Assembly: GCF_003864255.1 (NCBI RefSeq)
Contig: NZ_QWEZ01000001.1
Span: 744,001 to 808,000 of the forward strand
Source of the DNA: Aestuariirhabdus litorea
GTDB taxonomy: Bacteria > Pseudomonadota > Gammaproteobacteria > Pseudomonadales > Aestuariirhabdaceae
DNA: 64,000 bases
Reading direction: 5' to 3'
This document shows, piece by piece, positions 28,421 through 37,670 of this stretch (within the stretch, counting starts at the first letter, position 1; each line of letters begins with the position of its first letter). The notes under the pieces were generated by a model, which saw nothing but the letters and a program-made list of their open reading frames with translations, was not told where the DNA came from and ran no database searches. Made by a program: the position numbers and the translations under genes.

Positions 28421-29601
28421 TGCCGGAATGGGGCTTGCTGCTACTCCTCTTTGCAGCGATCGCGATAGGCTATGCGTTGGGTCGTATCGACCGAGAAAGG
28501 AAGCGACGCAAGAAAGCGGAAAATCTTTCCCAGGAGTATTTCGTCGGCCTCAACTACCTGCTTAATGACCAGCCGGATGAGGCGATCGAAACCTTTATTC
28601 GTGCACTGGATATCACCAGCGAAAGTGCCGAAACCTTTGAAACCCGCATCACTCTGGGACGGCTTTACGGCCGCCGTGGTGAGATCGAGCGGGCGATCCA
28701 GGTTCACCAGGGGCTTTTGGCCAAACCCAGCCTCAGTTACCAGCAATCCCTCAGGGTCCAGCTGGAGCTGGCTCGGGATTACCTGTCGGCGGGACTACTG
28801 GATCGAGCCGAAGCGCTATTAAGGGATATTGCCAAGGCGGAGAACAGTATCCGCTACGATGCCCTTAAGCTCCTGCTGGATGTTTATCAGCAGGAAAAGG
28901 AGTGGCAGCGCGCCATCGACGTCGCGCGGCAGCTGCTGAGCCGGGATGAGGGTTATTACCGCAACCGGATGACCCACTTTTTTTGCGAACTGGCGGAGCT
29001 GTCGTTGCAGCGCCGCGAATACCATGATGCGCGAGAGCGCTTGCAGCAGGCTTTACAGGCGGATCGAAACTCGGTGCGTGCCAGCCTCCTGATGGGGGCC
29101 ATGGAGTACGAGCAGGCCAACTACCGGGCGGCCAACAAAGCGCTGCAGCGGATCGCCCAGCAGGACCCGGAGTTTGTATCGGAGTCGGTTCCCCTGCTGG
29201 TGAAAGTGGATCGAAAGCTGGGTCGCTTCCAGTCGATCTCCGGCTATCTCAACCGTTGTCTCAAGGAGCACCCGTCGACGGCTGTAATGCTGGCGATTGC
29301 CGAGGGAATTCACCGCTCCAGCGGGAGCAACCGGGCCAGCCGCTTCATTGTCAACCAACTGGTCAGGCGCCCCTCTCTCAAAGGACTCTACGGGTTGATT
29401 GATCTGCATCTGGAGCAGCTGGAGGGCAGCAGTCGTGAAAACCTCGGGCTGTTGGCCAACCTGGTCTCCCGCGTGATCGACAGCAAGCCGGTCTACCGTT
29501 GCGGTCAATGTGGCTTCAGTGGCAAGGAGCTGCACTGGCAGTGCCCCAGCTGCAAGGAGTGGGGTGCGGTAAAACCGATACGGGGTATTGAGGGGCAGTA
29601 G
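28420..29601 (+). CDS. lapB: Lipopolysaccharide assembly protein B
   Basis: A 393-residue protein: N-terminal membrane anchor (about 1-20), then cytoplasmic TPR repeats (about 35-340, with [22 protein letters not shown]-type helices) and a C-terminal rubredoxin-like zinc knuckle with CGQCG and CPSC. LapB (YciM) adapts LpxC to FtsH. All four cysteines are present. It is translated coupled to lapA. Confidence 0.93.
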   Translation: MPEWGLLLLLFAAIAIGYALGRIDRERKRRKKAENLSQEYFVGLNYLLNDQPDEAIETFIRALDITSESAETFETRITLGRLYGRRGEIERAIQVHQGLLAKPSLSYQQSLRVQLELARDYLSAGLLDRAEALLRDIAKAENSIRYDALKLLLDVYQQEKEWQRAIDVARQLLSRDEGYYRNRMTHFFCELAELSLQRREYHDARERLQQALQADRNSVRASLLMGAMEYEQANYRAANKALQRIAQQDPEFVSESVPLLVKVDRKLGRFQSISGYLNRCLKEHPSTAVMLAIAEGIHRSSGSNRASRFIVNQLVRRPSLKGLYGLIDLHLEQLEGSSRENLGLLANLVSRVIDSKPVYRCGQCGFSGKELHWQCPSCKEWGAVKPIRGIEGQ

Positions 29602-29725
29602 GGCTGGCTTTACAATAGCGTCCTTAGGTTTCCCCGGACACTCCCTTTGGGTCGCCCCGCGCATCAACAACCGGCCCGGTTCGCCAATAGGTTTACCCCT
29701 TTTTCACTTTCTCCTGGATCTCCCT

Positions 29726-30415
29726 ATGTCTCCGATTCTTGTCGCCCTCGACTACCCCGACAGCGCTGCTGCCCTGGCCCTGGCTGACCGCCTGGACCCT
29801 TCACAGTGCCGATTGAAAGTGGGCAAGGAGCTTTTTACCTGTGCGGGCCCGGCGGTGTTGGAGGCGTTGCATAAGCGTGGTTTTGAGGTCTTCCTTGATC
29901 TCAAGTTTCACGACATTCCCAACACCGCTTCCAAGGCGGTAAAGGCGGCCGCAGAACTGGGGGTGTGGATGGTCAATGTCCATGCCAGCGGAGGGCGTCG
30001 AATGATGGAAGCCTGCCGTGGGGTGTTGGAGCAGCGCACTGGCCCTAACCCGTTGCTGATCGCGGTCACCGTGCTCACCAGCATGGAGCGTAGCGATCTC
30101 GCCGAGATTGGCCTCGATCTGGATCCTCTCGACCAGGTTCGGCGCCTTGCTCAACTCACCCACGACAGCGGTCTCGATGGAGTGGTCTGCTCCGCCCAGG
30201 AGGTGAGCCTGTTGCGCGAGCAGCTGGGCAGCGCCTTTAGCCTGGTGACCCCGGGTATCCGTCCCCTCGACAGTGACAAGGGGGACCAGCGCCGGATCGT
30301 TACCCCTCCCCAGGCGATGGCCATGGGCAGTAGCTATCTGGTGATCGGTCGACCCATCACCCAGGCCCCCGACCCTGCCCGGGCGCTGCAGGCAATTATC
30401 GACAGTCTCGCCTAG
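29726..30415 (+). CDS. pyrF: Orotidine 5'-phosphate decarboxylase
   Basis: A 229-residue enzyme making UMP from OMP. The catalytic array is visible as LKVGKELF and [10 protein letters not shown] (the K-D-x-x-D motif), and the phosphate-binding end reads VTPGIRP and [12 protein letters not shown]. The start at 29726 gives the standard N-terminus [12 protein letters not shown]; the longer frame back to 29588 overlaps lapB and is discarded. Confidence 0.96.
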   Translation: MSPILVALDYPDSAAALALADRLDPSQCRLKVGKELFTCAGPAVLEALHKRGFEVFLDLKFHDIPNTASKAVKAAAELGVWMVNVHASGGRRMMEACRGVLEQRTGPNPLLIAVTVLTSMERSDLAEIGLDLDPLDQVRRLAQLTHDSGLDGVVCSAQEVSLLREQLGSAFSLVTPGIRPLDSDKGDQRRIVTPPQAMAMGSSYLVIGRPITQAPDPARALQAIIDSLA

Positions 30416-30565
30416 GCGGTTACGACCTCCTCACACGCCGGGATCGGATCGGCAACCCATTGCGCTGGCGCAAGAGTGCCCCGGGCTGTCTATACTGATT
30501 TCGTTTCATATGCTTGAGTGCGGTCCTTGGTTTTTAGCCCGGGCCGCGCGGTGAGGAGGCTTGAG

Positions 30566-31465
30566 ATGAGAGTCTGCTTGTTGCTTCTGCTGGTGCTATC
30601 CTGGCCGCTTAGTGCTGCTGAGCGCTATACCCCCTATCCCTTTCGCGACCTACTGGTCAACGGGCAGTCCTGCTCCTCCTGCCCGCAGATGGTACGTTTA
30701 CCTGCCGGCCGCTTTTACATGGGAGCCTTCCCCGGCGATGGCCACAGCGATGAGCGCGGACCGGGCGGCGTTCCCTTTGAGGTCAGGATCACCCAGGTGG
30801 TGGCGATGTCGGTCAGCGAGGTGAGTCGGGAGGAGTACAGTGCCTTTATCGAGGCGAATCCCCAGCGGGCCAGCAGTGGCTGTGGCGGCTTTGTGGCCGG
30901 AACCTTTGCCGCACAGATCGAGCAGGGATGGCGCTTCCCCGGATTTGAACAGACCGCTGACCACCCGGTGGTCTGTGTCAGCTGGGAGGATGCCCAGGCT
31001 TACGCCCGTTGGCTCTCCGCGATCACCGGCAAACGCTATCGCTTGCCGACGGAGGCCGAGTGGGAATATGGCGCGCGGGCAGGCTCCATCACCCGTTACT
31101 GGTGGGGCAACCACATGGCCTCAGAGCGGGTGAACTGCGGCAGGCCGCAGTGCGACATCGAATTCCCGGCCACGGCACCGGCCCATGCCCTGGACCGTAA
31201 CGGATTTGGCCTCTACCACACCCTTGGCAATGTCTGGGAGTGGGTCGAGGATTGCTATCAGGCGGACGCCTACGCGCTCTTCAGCAGCCAATACCCGCGG
31301 GCGGTGGCGGGCGATGCCCAGTGCAAGCGGGTCATCCGTGGTGGCTCCTGGAATGAAGGTTACTGGAGCCTGCGGGCCTCCAACCGCGAGGGCTGGTTGC
31401 CGTCACGCCCCCTTAACGACATCGGCTTTCGGGTGGTGCGTGAGGGGGATGAGATGCCGATCTGA
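30566..31465 (+). CDS. Exported FGE/SUMF1-fold protein
   Basis: A 299-residue protein with a signal peptide (MRVCLLLLLVLSWPLSAAE) and a formylglycine-generating-enzyme/sulfatase-modifying-factor domain over most of its length (MVRLPAGRFYMG, HPVVCVSWEDAQAYARWL, RLPTEAEWEYGARAG, LGNVWEWVEDCY, RVIRGGSWNE, DIGFRVVRE). The two copper-binding cysteines that true FGE carries after the GGSW block are absent, so it is unlikely to make formylglycine. GAGGAGG before ATG 30566 decides the start. Related exported proteins have varied or unknown roles. Confidence 0.8.
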   Translation: MRVCLLLLLVLSWPLSAAERYTPYPFRDLLVNGQSCSSCPQMVRLPAGRFYMGAFPGDGHSDERGPGGVPFEVRITQVVAMSVSEVSREEYSAFIEANPQRASSGCGGFVAGTFAAQIEQGWRFPGFEQTADHPVVCVSWEDAQAYARWLSAITGKRYRLPTEAEWEYGARAGSITRYWWGNHMASERVNCGRPQCDIEFPATAPAHALDRNGFGLYHTLGNVWEWVEDCYQADAYALFSSQYPRAVAGDAQCKRVIRGGSWNEGYWSLRASNREGWLPSRPLNDIGFRVVREGDEMPI

Positions 31466-31485
31466 GGCGCGATGGGCGGGGGCTA

Positions 31486-32211
31486 CTATTCGTTGACCGG
31501 CTCTCCCGGCTCGATTAGGTAGACCAGAAAACCACCGTCCTCGATGCGCCAGCGCACGTTCAGCTCCCACAGGTGCATTCCGTAGCTGCGTTCGCTGCTC
31601 TGGTGCAGGTAAGCGGGGCGGGGGTCCTGGGCGAGAATCTGCTCCACCAGTGAACGCAGGTCACGCCGGGTCTGGCGTTGATAGTGGTCGCAAAACTGTT
31701 CGACCTCGACGGTGAACCGGACCGCAGCGCCCCCATCCGGCTCCGGAGCAAAGCCGCCGCTGGCATCGTCGATGATATCCGCGTAGGGCAGATAGGGTTT
31801 GATATCCACCACCGGTGTCTGGTCCAGCAGGTCAATGCCGGACAGCTCCAGCAGCAGTTTGCCCTCCCGCTCCACGATAGACTCCAGCCGGACCACTGAC
31901 ATCCCCAGGGGGTTGGGCCGGTGGGTGGAGCGGGTAGCGAACACCCCAACCCGTTTTTTGCCGCCGAGACGGGGGGGGCGGATGGTTGGCCTCCACCCCT
32001 CCGCCATGGTGCGGTGGAAGATAAAGTGGATCCAGAGGTGGCTGAACCCCTCCAGCCCAGCCAGTGCCTCGCGGCGGTTATAGGGAGGCAAAAGCTCAAG
32101 CTCTCCACGTGCCGCGCGCACCAGGCCGGGTTGTCGGGGAATGCCGAACTTCTGTCGGAAACAGGAGTGTATGATGCCTATCGGCGTAAAGGTGACGGAT
32201 GGTATGCTCAC
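31486..32211 (-). CDS. trmO: tRNA (N6-threonylcarbamoyladenosine37-N6)-methyltransferase TrmO
   Basis: A 241-residue TrmO (formerly TsaA/YaeB), which methylates t6A37 of tRNA-Thr with SAM. The N-terminal beta-barrel domain shows PIGIIHSCFRQKFGIPRQPGL, HLWIHFIFH and the RSTHRPNPLGMSVVRL motif; the C-terminal extension typical of gammaproteobacterial TrmO follows (DLRSLVEQILAQDPRPAY). It ends 21 bp from the convergent FGE-like gene. Confidence 0.92.
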   Translation of the reverse strand: MSIPSVTFTPIGIIHSCFRQKFGIPRQPGLVRAARGELELLPPYNRREALAGLEGFSHLWIHFIFHRTMAEGWRPTIRPPRLGGKKRVGVFATRSTHRPNPLGMSVVRLESIVEREGKLLLELSGIDLLDQTPVVDIKPYLPYADIIDDASGGFAPEPDGGAAVRFTVEVEQFCDHYQRQTRRDLRSLVEQILAQDPRPAYLHQSSERSYGMHLWELNVRWRIEDGGFLVYLIEPGEPVNE

Positions 32212-32301
32212 AGGTCTGAAAGGGACTCCCGTTGGTGAAGGGGTGACATCGATGGGGCCTGAGCGGGCATTCTAACAATTTCTCAGGGGACGGATAGCGG
32301 C

Positions 32302-34989
32302 GTGAAAATAAAAGCCAAGATTGTCATTATCGTGTGTGCGGTTATCCTGGCAGCTTTTATTACCACCGCCCTGCTGGTGGGCCTCAAATCCAGCAACACC
32401 GCCCGCACCCAGGCTTACGAGATCGCCGAGCAGACCGCCCTGGGTAACAGTCGTGTGGTGCAGGCTGTGTTGCAAAACGGACTCTACAAAGCCCATATGC
32501 TGCGCGCCGCCATGGTACAGATTATCGAGAGCGGCCACCTCGACCGCCAGCTGGCCAACCATATGCTGATCAGCGCCTTTGAGGATGACCTCAATATCAC
32601 CTCGGTCTGGTCCATTTGGGAGCCCGATGCCTTTGACGGGCGCGATCTCGAATACATCAATACCCCTGCCCATGACGCGACCGGGCGTTTCATCCCTGCC
32701 TGGCAACTGCGTACCAACCTGATTGTTCGCATGCCCACCGATCACCTGGTCAACAGCGACCTTTACCAGCGGATGAAGCGGAATCATCGTGCGGTGATCT
32801 TTGAGCCCGATCGTCATACGGACTATGCCGATGGACGCCTGCTGGTGAGCCTGGTGGTACCGATTATGGAGTATGACCGCTTTCTGGGGGTGGTGGGGAT
32901 CGACCTAGATTCGAGCGTGTTGCAGGCGCAGGTGGTTCGCGCCCGTGTCAATGACCTGGGTTATGCGGGGCTGGTTTCCGACAAGGGCACCCTCTTTGCC
33001 CACAGCGAGTCCTCGCTGGTGGGTGAGTCCCTGGCGGAGGACCCCCAGTACCGGCAGGCCCGGAGCAGCCTGCTGGAGAACCGGTCCTACAGCGAGGTGG
33101 TCTATTCAACCGAGCTGCAGCAGGAGATCCTCAAGATCTATACCCCCATACGGGTGGGTGCCGCCAGCGAACAGTGGACCTTTGTTGTGGGCGTTCCCCT
33201 GGATGCGGTACTGGAGAGCTCCCGCTCCCTGAGTCACTTTACCGGCGTGATCGGGGTAGCCACCCTGATCCTGATGATCCTGATTCTGTCGCTGCTGTTG
33301 CAGCCGGTGATCGACCCCATTACCGAGATGGCCAGTCTGTTGCGTGATCTGGCCAAGGGCAAGATTCGCCGCCCTCGGCCTAGGGAGGAAGGCGGTGACG
33401 AGGTGGATGACATGTTCCAGAGTTACCACCAGTTGATCGCCGCCAACGAGGAGATGAGCCGGGTATGCGAGGCGATCGCCGTGGGGGACTTCAGCCAGCG
33501 CATGAGCGAGCGTAGCGATGGCGACCTGGTGGCGCAGATCATCAATGATATGGCCAGCCGCCGCCAGCTGATCGATATGGAGATGCGGTCGGCACGCCAG
33601 GCGGCGGAACAGGCCAACCGGGCCAAGAGCCAGTTTCTCTCCAATATGAGCCATGAACTGCGGACTCCACTCAACGGGGTCCTCGGCTATGTGCAGGTAT
33701 TGCTGCGTGACCAGAGCGCCAATCCCGGGCAGCGCCAGGCGTTACGAGGGATCGAAAACTGCGGGCAGCACCTGTTGAGCCTGATTAATGATGTGCTCGA
33801 CATCTCAAAAATCGAGAGTGGCCGCCTGGAGTTGGAGATGGGGTCGACCCGGCTGGCCGACCTGCTCAACAGTGTCAGCGATATCATCCGCCAGCGTTGT
33901 CAGGGAAAGGGGTTGGAGTTCATGATGGAAGTGGCGCCAGACCTGCCCCTGACCATCGCCACCGACGAAGTCAAATTGCGCCAGATCCTGATCAACCTAC
34001 TGGGCAATGCGATCAAGTTTACCGAGCGCGGTCATGTGCTGCTGAGGGTTCGTGAATGCCCCGAACAACAGATGCTGGAATTCAGCGTCGAGGACAGCGG
34101 GGTGGGTATTCCTGCGGATAAGCTCAAAGCAATTTTTGAGCCCTTTAAGCAGGCCGACACCGGTCACCAAAGCTCGGGCACCGGCCTTGGGCTTGCCATC
34201 AGTCGACGGCTTTGTGAACTGATGGGGGGGCGCCTCAGGGTTAGAAGCCAGGAGGGCAGGGGGAGCTGTTTCAGTTTTACGGTGCCGCTGCGAGAGCTTG
34301 ACGACCAGTCTGGTTTGCAGTTGGTGGATGAGCGTCTGCAGGCCCCCCACCTTAAGGCTGGGCAACGGGTGCGCGTTCTGATTGCGGATGACCAGGAAAC
34401 CAATCGTGATATTTTGTCACGTCTTCTGGGGGAGGCCGGTTTTGAAACCCTGCAGGTTCACAACGGCCAGCAGGTGCTGGATCATCTGGAGTCCGATCCT
34501 CTGCCGCTGGTGCTGATGGATATCCGCATGCCGGTGATGAGTGGCACTGAGGCCGCTCGACGCATACGAGACTCCAAACGTTACCCCAATACCCGGGTGA
34601 TCGCTGTCTCCGCCTCGGTCTTTCCCGAGTTTGTCGATCACCTGGCGGATTATGGCTTTGATGACTTTATCGCCAAACCGTTTCGGGCATCCGAACTCTT
34701 TAGCAAGATCCAGAAGCATCTTGGGGTAGAGTACGAGCCTTTATCGCTTCCCGACGTCGAAGAGGAGGTGCAGGTACCGCTACCTGTATTGCCGCCAGCC
34801 TGTTTCAATCGTTTGCAGCAGGCCGTGGAGCTAGGGGACATTGAAGCCTTGCGCCAGCTGGAGCTGGAGCTGGCGGGGATGGGGGACGCGGAACGTCATT
34901 TTGCTGAAAAATTGGGCGCCCTGCTGGTGGATTTTGATCTGGGGGCGATTCAGGAGTTGCTGACAACTCTTGAGCCCTCAAACCCTTAA
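32302..34989 (+). CDS. Hybrid sensor histidine kinase/response regulator with dCache sensor
   Basis: An 895-residue membrane kinase. Order: TM1 (about 7-28), periplasmic dCache-like sensor (about 30-310), TM2 (about 313-335), HAMP (about 336-430), HisKA with MSHELRTPLNG (His near 451), HATPase with NLLGNAIKFTERG, DSGVGIP and GTGLGLAIS, then a receiver domain with LIADDQE and LMDIRMPV (Asp near 739). The last 100 residues look like a degenerate Hpt helix bundle without the phosphorylatable His. The start is GTG with GGGGACGGA upstream. No partner regulator is adjacent. Confidence 0.9.
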   Translation: MKIKAKIVIIVCAVILAAFITTALLVGLKSSNTARTQAYEIAEQTALGNSRVVQAVLQNGLYKAHMLRAAMVQIIESGHLDRQLANHMLISAFEDDLNITSVWSIWEPDAFDGRDLEYINTPAHDATGRFIPAWQLRTNLIVRMPTDHLVNSDLYQRMKRNHRAVIFEPDRHTDYADGRLLVSLVVPIMEYDRFLGVVGIDLDSSVLQAQVVRARVNDLGYAGLVSDKGTLFAHSESSLVGESLAEDPQYRQARSSLLENRSYSEVVYSTELQQEILKIYTPIRVGAASEQWTFVVGVPLDAVLESSRSLSHFTGVIGVATLILMILILSLLLQPVIDPITEMASLLRDLAKGKIRRPRPREEGGDEVDDMFQSYHQLIAANEEMSRVCEAIAVGDFSQRMSERSDGDLVAQIINDMASRRQLIDMEMRSARQAAEQANRAKSQFLSNMSHELRTPLNGVLGYVQVLLRDQSANPGQRQALRGIENCGQHLLSLINDVLDISKIESGRLELEMGSTRLADLLNSVSDIIRQRCQGKGLEFMMEVAPDLPLTIATDEVKLRQILINLLGNAIKFTERGHVLLRVRECPEQQMLEFSVEDSGVGIPADKLKAIFEPFKQADTGHQSSGTGLGLAISRRLCELMGGRLRVRSQEGRGSCFSFTVPLRELDDQSGLQLVDERLQAPHLKAGQRVRVLIADDQETNRDILSRLLGEAGFETLQVHNGQQVLDHLESDPLPLVLMDIRMPVMSGTEAARRIRDSKRYPNTRVIAVSASVFPEFVDHLADYGFDDFIAKPFRASELFSKIQKHLGVEYEPLSLPDVEEEVQVPLPVLPPACFNRLQQAVELGDIEALRQLELELAGMGDAERHFAEKLGALLVDFDLGAIQELLTTLEPSNP

Positions 34990-35019
34990 AGATACGAGAG
35001 ATACTAAGGAGAAGGGGCG

Positions 35020-35991
35020 GTGATTGAGGTAACAGCGGCCATCATCGAGCGGGGCGGCAAGGTGCTGGCAGCGCGTCGTCCGCCCGGCGATCCTCTGGCT
35101 GGGTTTTGGGAGTTTCCCGGCGGCAAACTGGAAGCGGGTGAAACCCACCGCCAGTGCCTCAGGCGCGAGCTAGAGGAGGAGTTGGGGGTGGAGTGCGAGG
35201 TGGGCGACTTCGTGCTATCGAATCCCCATACCTATGGCGACAAGCAGGTGCGGCTGCACGCCTACTGCGTGCGTCTGGTGGCGGGAGAACCACAGCCCAG
35301 GGACCATGACCGGCTCTGCTGGCTGGAACCTGCAGCGCTGATGGCACTGCAGTGGGCCGCAGCGGATATTCCGATTGTCGAGCGTTACCAGCAACTGTGC
35401 GCGCAGCGACAGACCCTGGACTACTACGAACAGAACGCATCCGCCTACGCGGAAGAGACCCGTGCCCTGCCCATGGAACCGCTCTATAGCCGGTTTCTCG
35501 CGCTCGTGCCCCCGGCGGGGCGCATTCTCGATCTGGGCTGCGGGTCCGGCCGTGACAGCCTCTTTTTTGCACGCTCAGGTTATCGGGTCACTGCGGTGGA
35601 TGCCTCGCCGGCGATGGTGGCCGAAGCCGCGCGCCTGACTGGCCTTGAGGCGGGAGTGATGCGGGCCCAGCAGCTTGAAGCCCAGGCTTGCTACGAAGGG
35701 ATCTGGTGCAGTGCCAGTCTGCTGCACTCGCCCCAGGCCGAGCTTCCCGAACTGTTCGATCGCATTGCCCGCGCGCTGGTACCGGAAGGGGTGTGCTACG
35801 CATCCTTCAAACGGGGTGCCGGAGAGCGTGTGGACGGTCGGGGGCGCCTGTTTTGTGACCAGACGCCGGAGAGCCTGGCGCCGCTGCTGCAGCACCACCC
35901 CCTGTTGAAAATTGAGTCGCTGTGGGAGAGCCGTAGCCCGCTGCGCGGCGTCGAACAGGGTTGGTGTAACCTCCTGCTGCGGCGCCGATAG
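35020..35991 (+). CDS. Fused NUDIX hydrolase (MutT-like) and class I SAM methyltransferase
   Basis: A 323-residue two-domain protein in one intact frame. Residues 1-130 form a MutT-type NUDIX domain with the full Nudix box (GGKLEAGETHRQCL followed by RRELEEELGV) and the start VTAAIIERGGKVLAARR seen in 8-oxo-dGTPases. Residues about 135-323 form a small-molecule methyltransferase with a YEQNASAYAEET lead and motif I ILDLGCGSGRDS. AAGGAG precedes the GTG start. I know both families but not a described role for the fusion; nucleotide-pool cleaning plus methylation of a related product is a guess. Confidence 0.85.
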   Translation: MIEVTAAIIERGGKVLAARRPPGDPLAGFWEFPGGKLEAGETHRQCLRRELEEELGVECEVGDFVLSNPHTYGDKQVRLHAYCVRLVAGEPQPRDHDRLCWLEPAALMALQWAAADIPIVERYQQLCAQRQTLDYYEQNASAYAEETRALPMEPLYSRFLALVPPAGRILDLGCGSGRDSLFFARSGYRVTAVDASPAMVAEAARLTGLEAGVMRAQQLEAQACYEGIWCSASLLHSPQAELPELFDRIARALVPEGVCYASFKRGAGERVDGRGRLFCDQTPESLAPLLQHHPLLKIESLWESRSPLRGVEQGWCNLLLRRR

Positions 35992-36081
35992 GGGCTGCCT
36001 GCGACATTTTGCCCCATTGCGTGCCCACCGCGCTCGCGTACACTCGAGGGGTACCTATCGACACCCGCACGTGTTGAATTG

Positions 36082-36112
36082 ATGGCAGACCCCCTGGTCT
36101 GCCATTTTTTTT
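36082..36112 (+). terminator. Rho-independent terminator after the NUDIX-methyltransferase gene
   Basis: Stem ATGGCAGACC (36082-36091), loop CCCT, stem GGTCTGCCAT (36096-36105), then eight T. It is directly joined to the dispersed repeat copy 1. Confidence 0.9.
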
Positions 36113-36336
36113 ATGTACAGGATGTACGGTATGCCGCGAGAGCCATGGATGGCGGTAGCGGCGAAGGGGATGTAGGTAGATCGCGTTAGGCAGGGATGCC
36201 GGTAGCGATCAAAGGGTAAAGAGAGGGCGGTAGCGGAGAAGGGTATGTTCGGGCACGGCAGCTGTACTTCTGCGCAGCCGGCACGCCCTACGTCGCTGTA
36301 GGTCGTAGATCACGTTAGCAGGGATGCTGAGCGGCC
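36113..36336 (+). repeat. Dispersed intergenic repeat, copy 1
   Basis: About 220 bp that shares ordered blocks with copies at 41.6 kb and 54.1 kb: CGGTATGCCGCGAGAGCC, ATGGCGGTAGCG, GGTAGATCGCG, GGCAGGGATGCCGG and GTAGCGATC. The second half repeats part of the first (GTCGTAGATCACG then GCAGGGATGCTGAGCGG), so the copy is internally duplicated. It has no ORF worth calling. It starts right after the T-run of the terminator. The remaining bases to 36418 hold nothing I can assign. Confidence 0.7.
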
Positions 36337-36418
36337 AGAGAACGATGGCAGGTCGTCGGTCGCCTGGGGCAGCGCCGGTGCGCTGAGGACTGCGTGCTCT
36401 GGTGCAGCGGAATCCGGG

Positions 36419-37024
36419 TCAGTTATGAAAGCGGAAGGTGGGGAGCGAGAGGTTCCTGCGGATCGCCAGCACGCGGATGCTCAGGGTCACCAGCGCCGAT
36501 AGCAGCATCGACAGTTCGACGGGGATTGGTAGCGCCAGCAAACCCAGGTAAACGGCCGCGCCCATCAGGGAGGCGGCAGCGTAGATCTCGCGACGCAGCA
36601 CCATGGGCACCTGGGCGCAAAGCAGGTCACGGATCATGCCCCCCATGACCCCGGTCATGATGCCCATCATGATGGCAATGGTCGGCCCGCTGCCGTAGGA
36701 GAGCGCTTTTTGGGTACCTATAATGGTGAAAACCGCCAGCCCCAGGGCATCGGCGTATTTGAGCCCATAGAGGTCCACATTGATACGGCGTGCGCTCCAG
36801 AACACCAGCAGGGAGGTGAGCAGGCTAAGCTGGATGTAGATCGGGTCGCGTACCCAAAAGACCGGGGTTGCGCCCAGGATCAGGTCGCGGAAGGTACCGC
36901 CGCCGATGGCGGTGGCCAGGGAAACCACCATCACCCCAAACAGGTCCATCCGTCGTCGCCCTGCAATCAGGCAGCCGGAGATGGCAAACACGATGGTTCC
37001 AAAGAGGTCTAGCCAGTAAAGCAT
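36419..37024 (-). CDS. UPF0126 / trimeric intracellular cation channel family protein
   Basis: A 201-residue membrane protein with about seven spans, the bacterial TRIC (UPF0126, YadS/YicG) family. The duplicated signature is visible: AIGGGTFRDLILG with FWVRDPIY in the first half and GVMGGMIRDLLC with VLRREIYA in the second. Bacterial members form monovalent-cation or glycine-related channels; the physiological role is unclear. Confidence 0.88.
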   Translation of the reverse strand: MLYWLDLFGTIVFAISGCLIAGRRRMDLFGVMVVSLATAIGGGTFRDLILGATPVFWVRDPIYIQLSLLTSLLVFWSARRINVDLYGLKYADALGLAVFTIIGTQKALSYGSGPTIAIMMGIMTGVMGGMIRDLLCAQVPMVLRREIYAAASLMGAAVYLGLLALPIPVELSMLLSALVTLSIRVLAIRRNLSLPTFRFHN

Positions 37025-37183
37025 AAGGGGGTCCGTCGGAAATCTGGGCGTATTCTAGGAGCTATCCATCGCTTCGTCACCTGCCATTAGGTGCCCTGGG
37101 TCTCATTGGTCGTGGGCGGGGTTGCCAAGTGACGCTTCCTGACCCTAGGATAGGGTTCAGTTTAGCCCCCAGTGGAGCCCATC

Positions 37184-37333
37184 ATGAGTCCAGCTGACGA
37201 GAGAGACACCCTGGAAACCGACGACTTCGATTTTCTGGAGGAGGTGGATGACGAGTTCAGCACCGACTCCTTTATCGATGCCCAGCCCGAGCCTGAGGCG
37301 GACAATGATTGTGGCGATGCCTGCAAAATATAA
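37184..37333 (+). CDS. Small acidic protein
   Basis: A 49-residue ORF with 20 Asp/Glu residues, starting MSPADERDTLETDD and ending with a two-cysteine tail DNDCGDACKI. GGAG stands 8 nt before the ATG. I do not recognise it. It lies 32 bp before the next small gene on the same strand, so the two may be one transcript. Confidence 0.5.
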   Translation: MSPADERDTLETDDFDFLEEVDDEFSTDSFIDAQPEPEADNDCGDACKI

Positions 37334-37365
37334 GGGGCCTGAGACGGCCGTCGGTGGGGCTTACC

Positions 37366-37551
37366 ATGGGTGAGGTGGTGGCGTTTCGCAAGCCCTCCCT
37401 GAAGGAGAAAGCCAAGGGCAAAACCCTGTGCAAAAACGGCTTTCACAAGTGGGAGATCGAACACCAGAAACAGTTCGATGTAAAACAGGGCTGCCTGGTT
37501 ACCGCCTGGCGTTGCAAACGCTGCGGAGAACGAAAGGTGAAGGCGATTTAG
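37366..37551 (+). CDS. Small zinc-finger-like protein
   Basis: A 61-residue basic protein starting MGEVVAFRKPSLKEKAKGKT. Two cysteine/histidine clusters, LCKNGFHKW and WRCKRCGERK, suggest a small zinc ribbon of C-x5-H...C-x2-C type. Similar short proteins occur in Pseudomonas relatives, with no known function. The ATG at 37366 (GGTGGGG upstream) is preferred over the in-frame 37309 start, which overlaps the acidic ORF. Confidence 0.7.
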   Translation: MGEVVAFRKPSLKEKAKGKTLCKNGFHKWEIEHQKQFDVKQGCLVTAWRCKRCGERKVKAI

Positions 37552-37670
37552 ACATTACCTGTCACTTCAGGCGACATGTTGATTTGTACAGTTTTGCCCC
37601 CGCCCCTGTCAGCCGCTAAGCTCGGTTCAAGACTAAAGCAACCCGCTGCTGAGGTTGCGATGGGGTGAAC

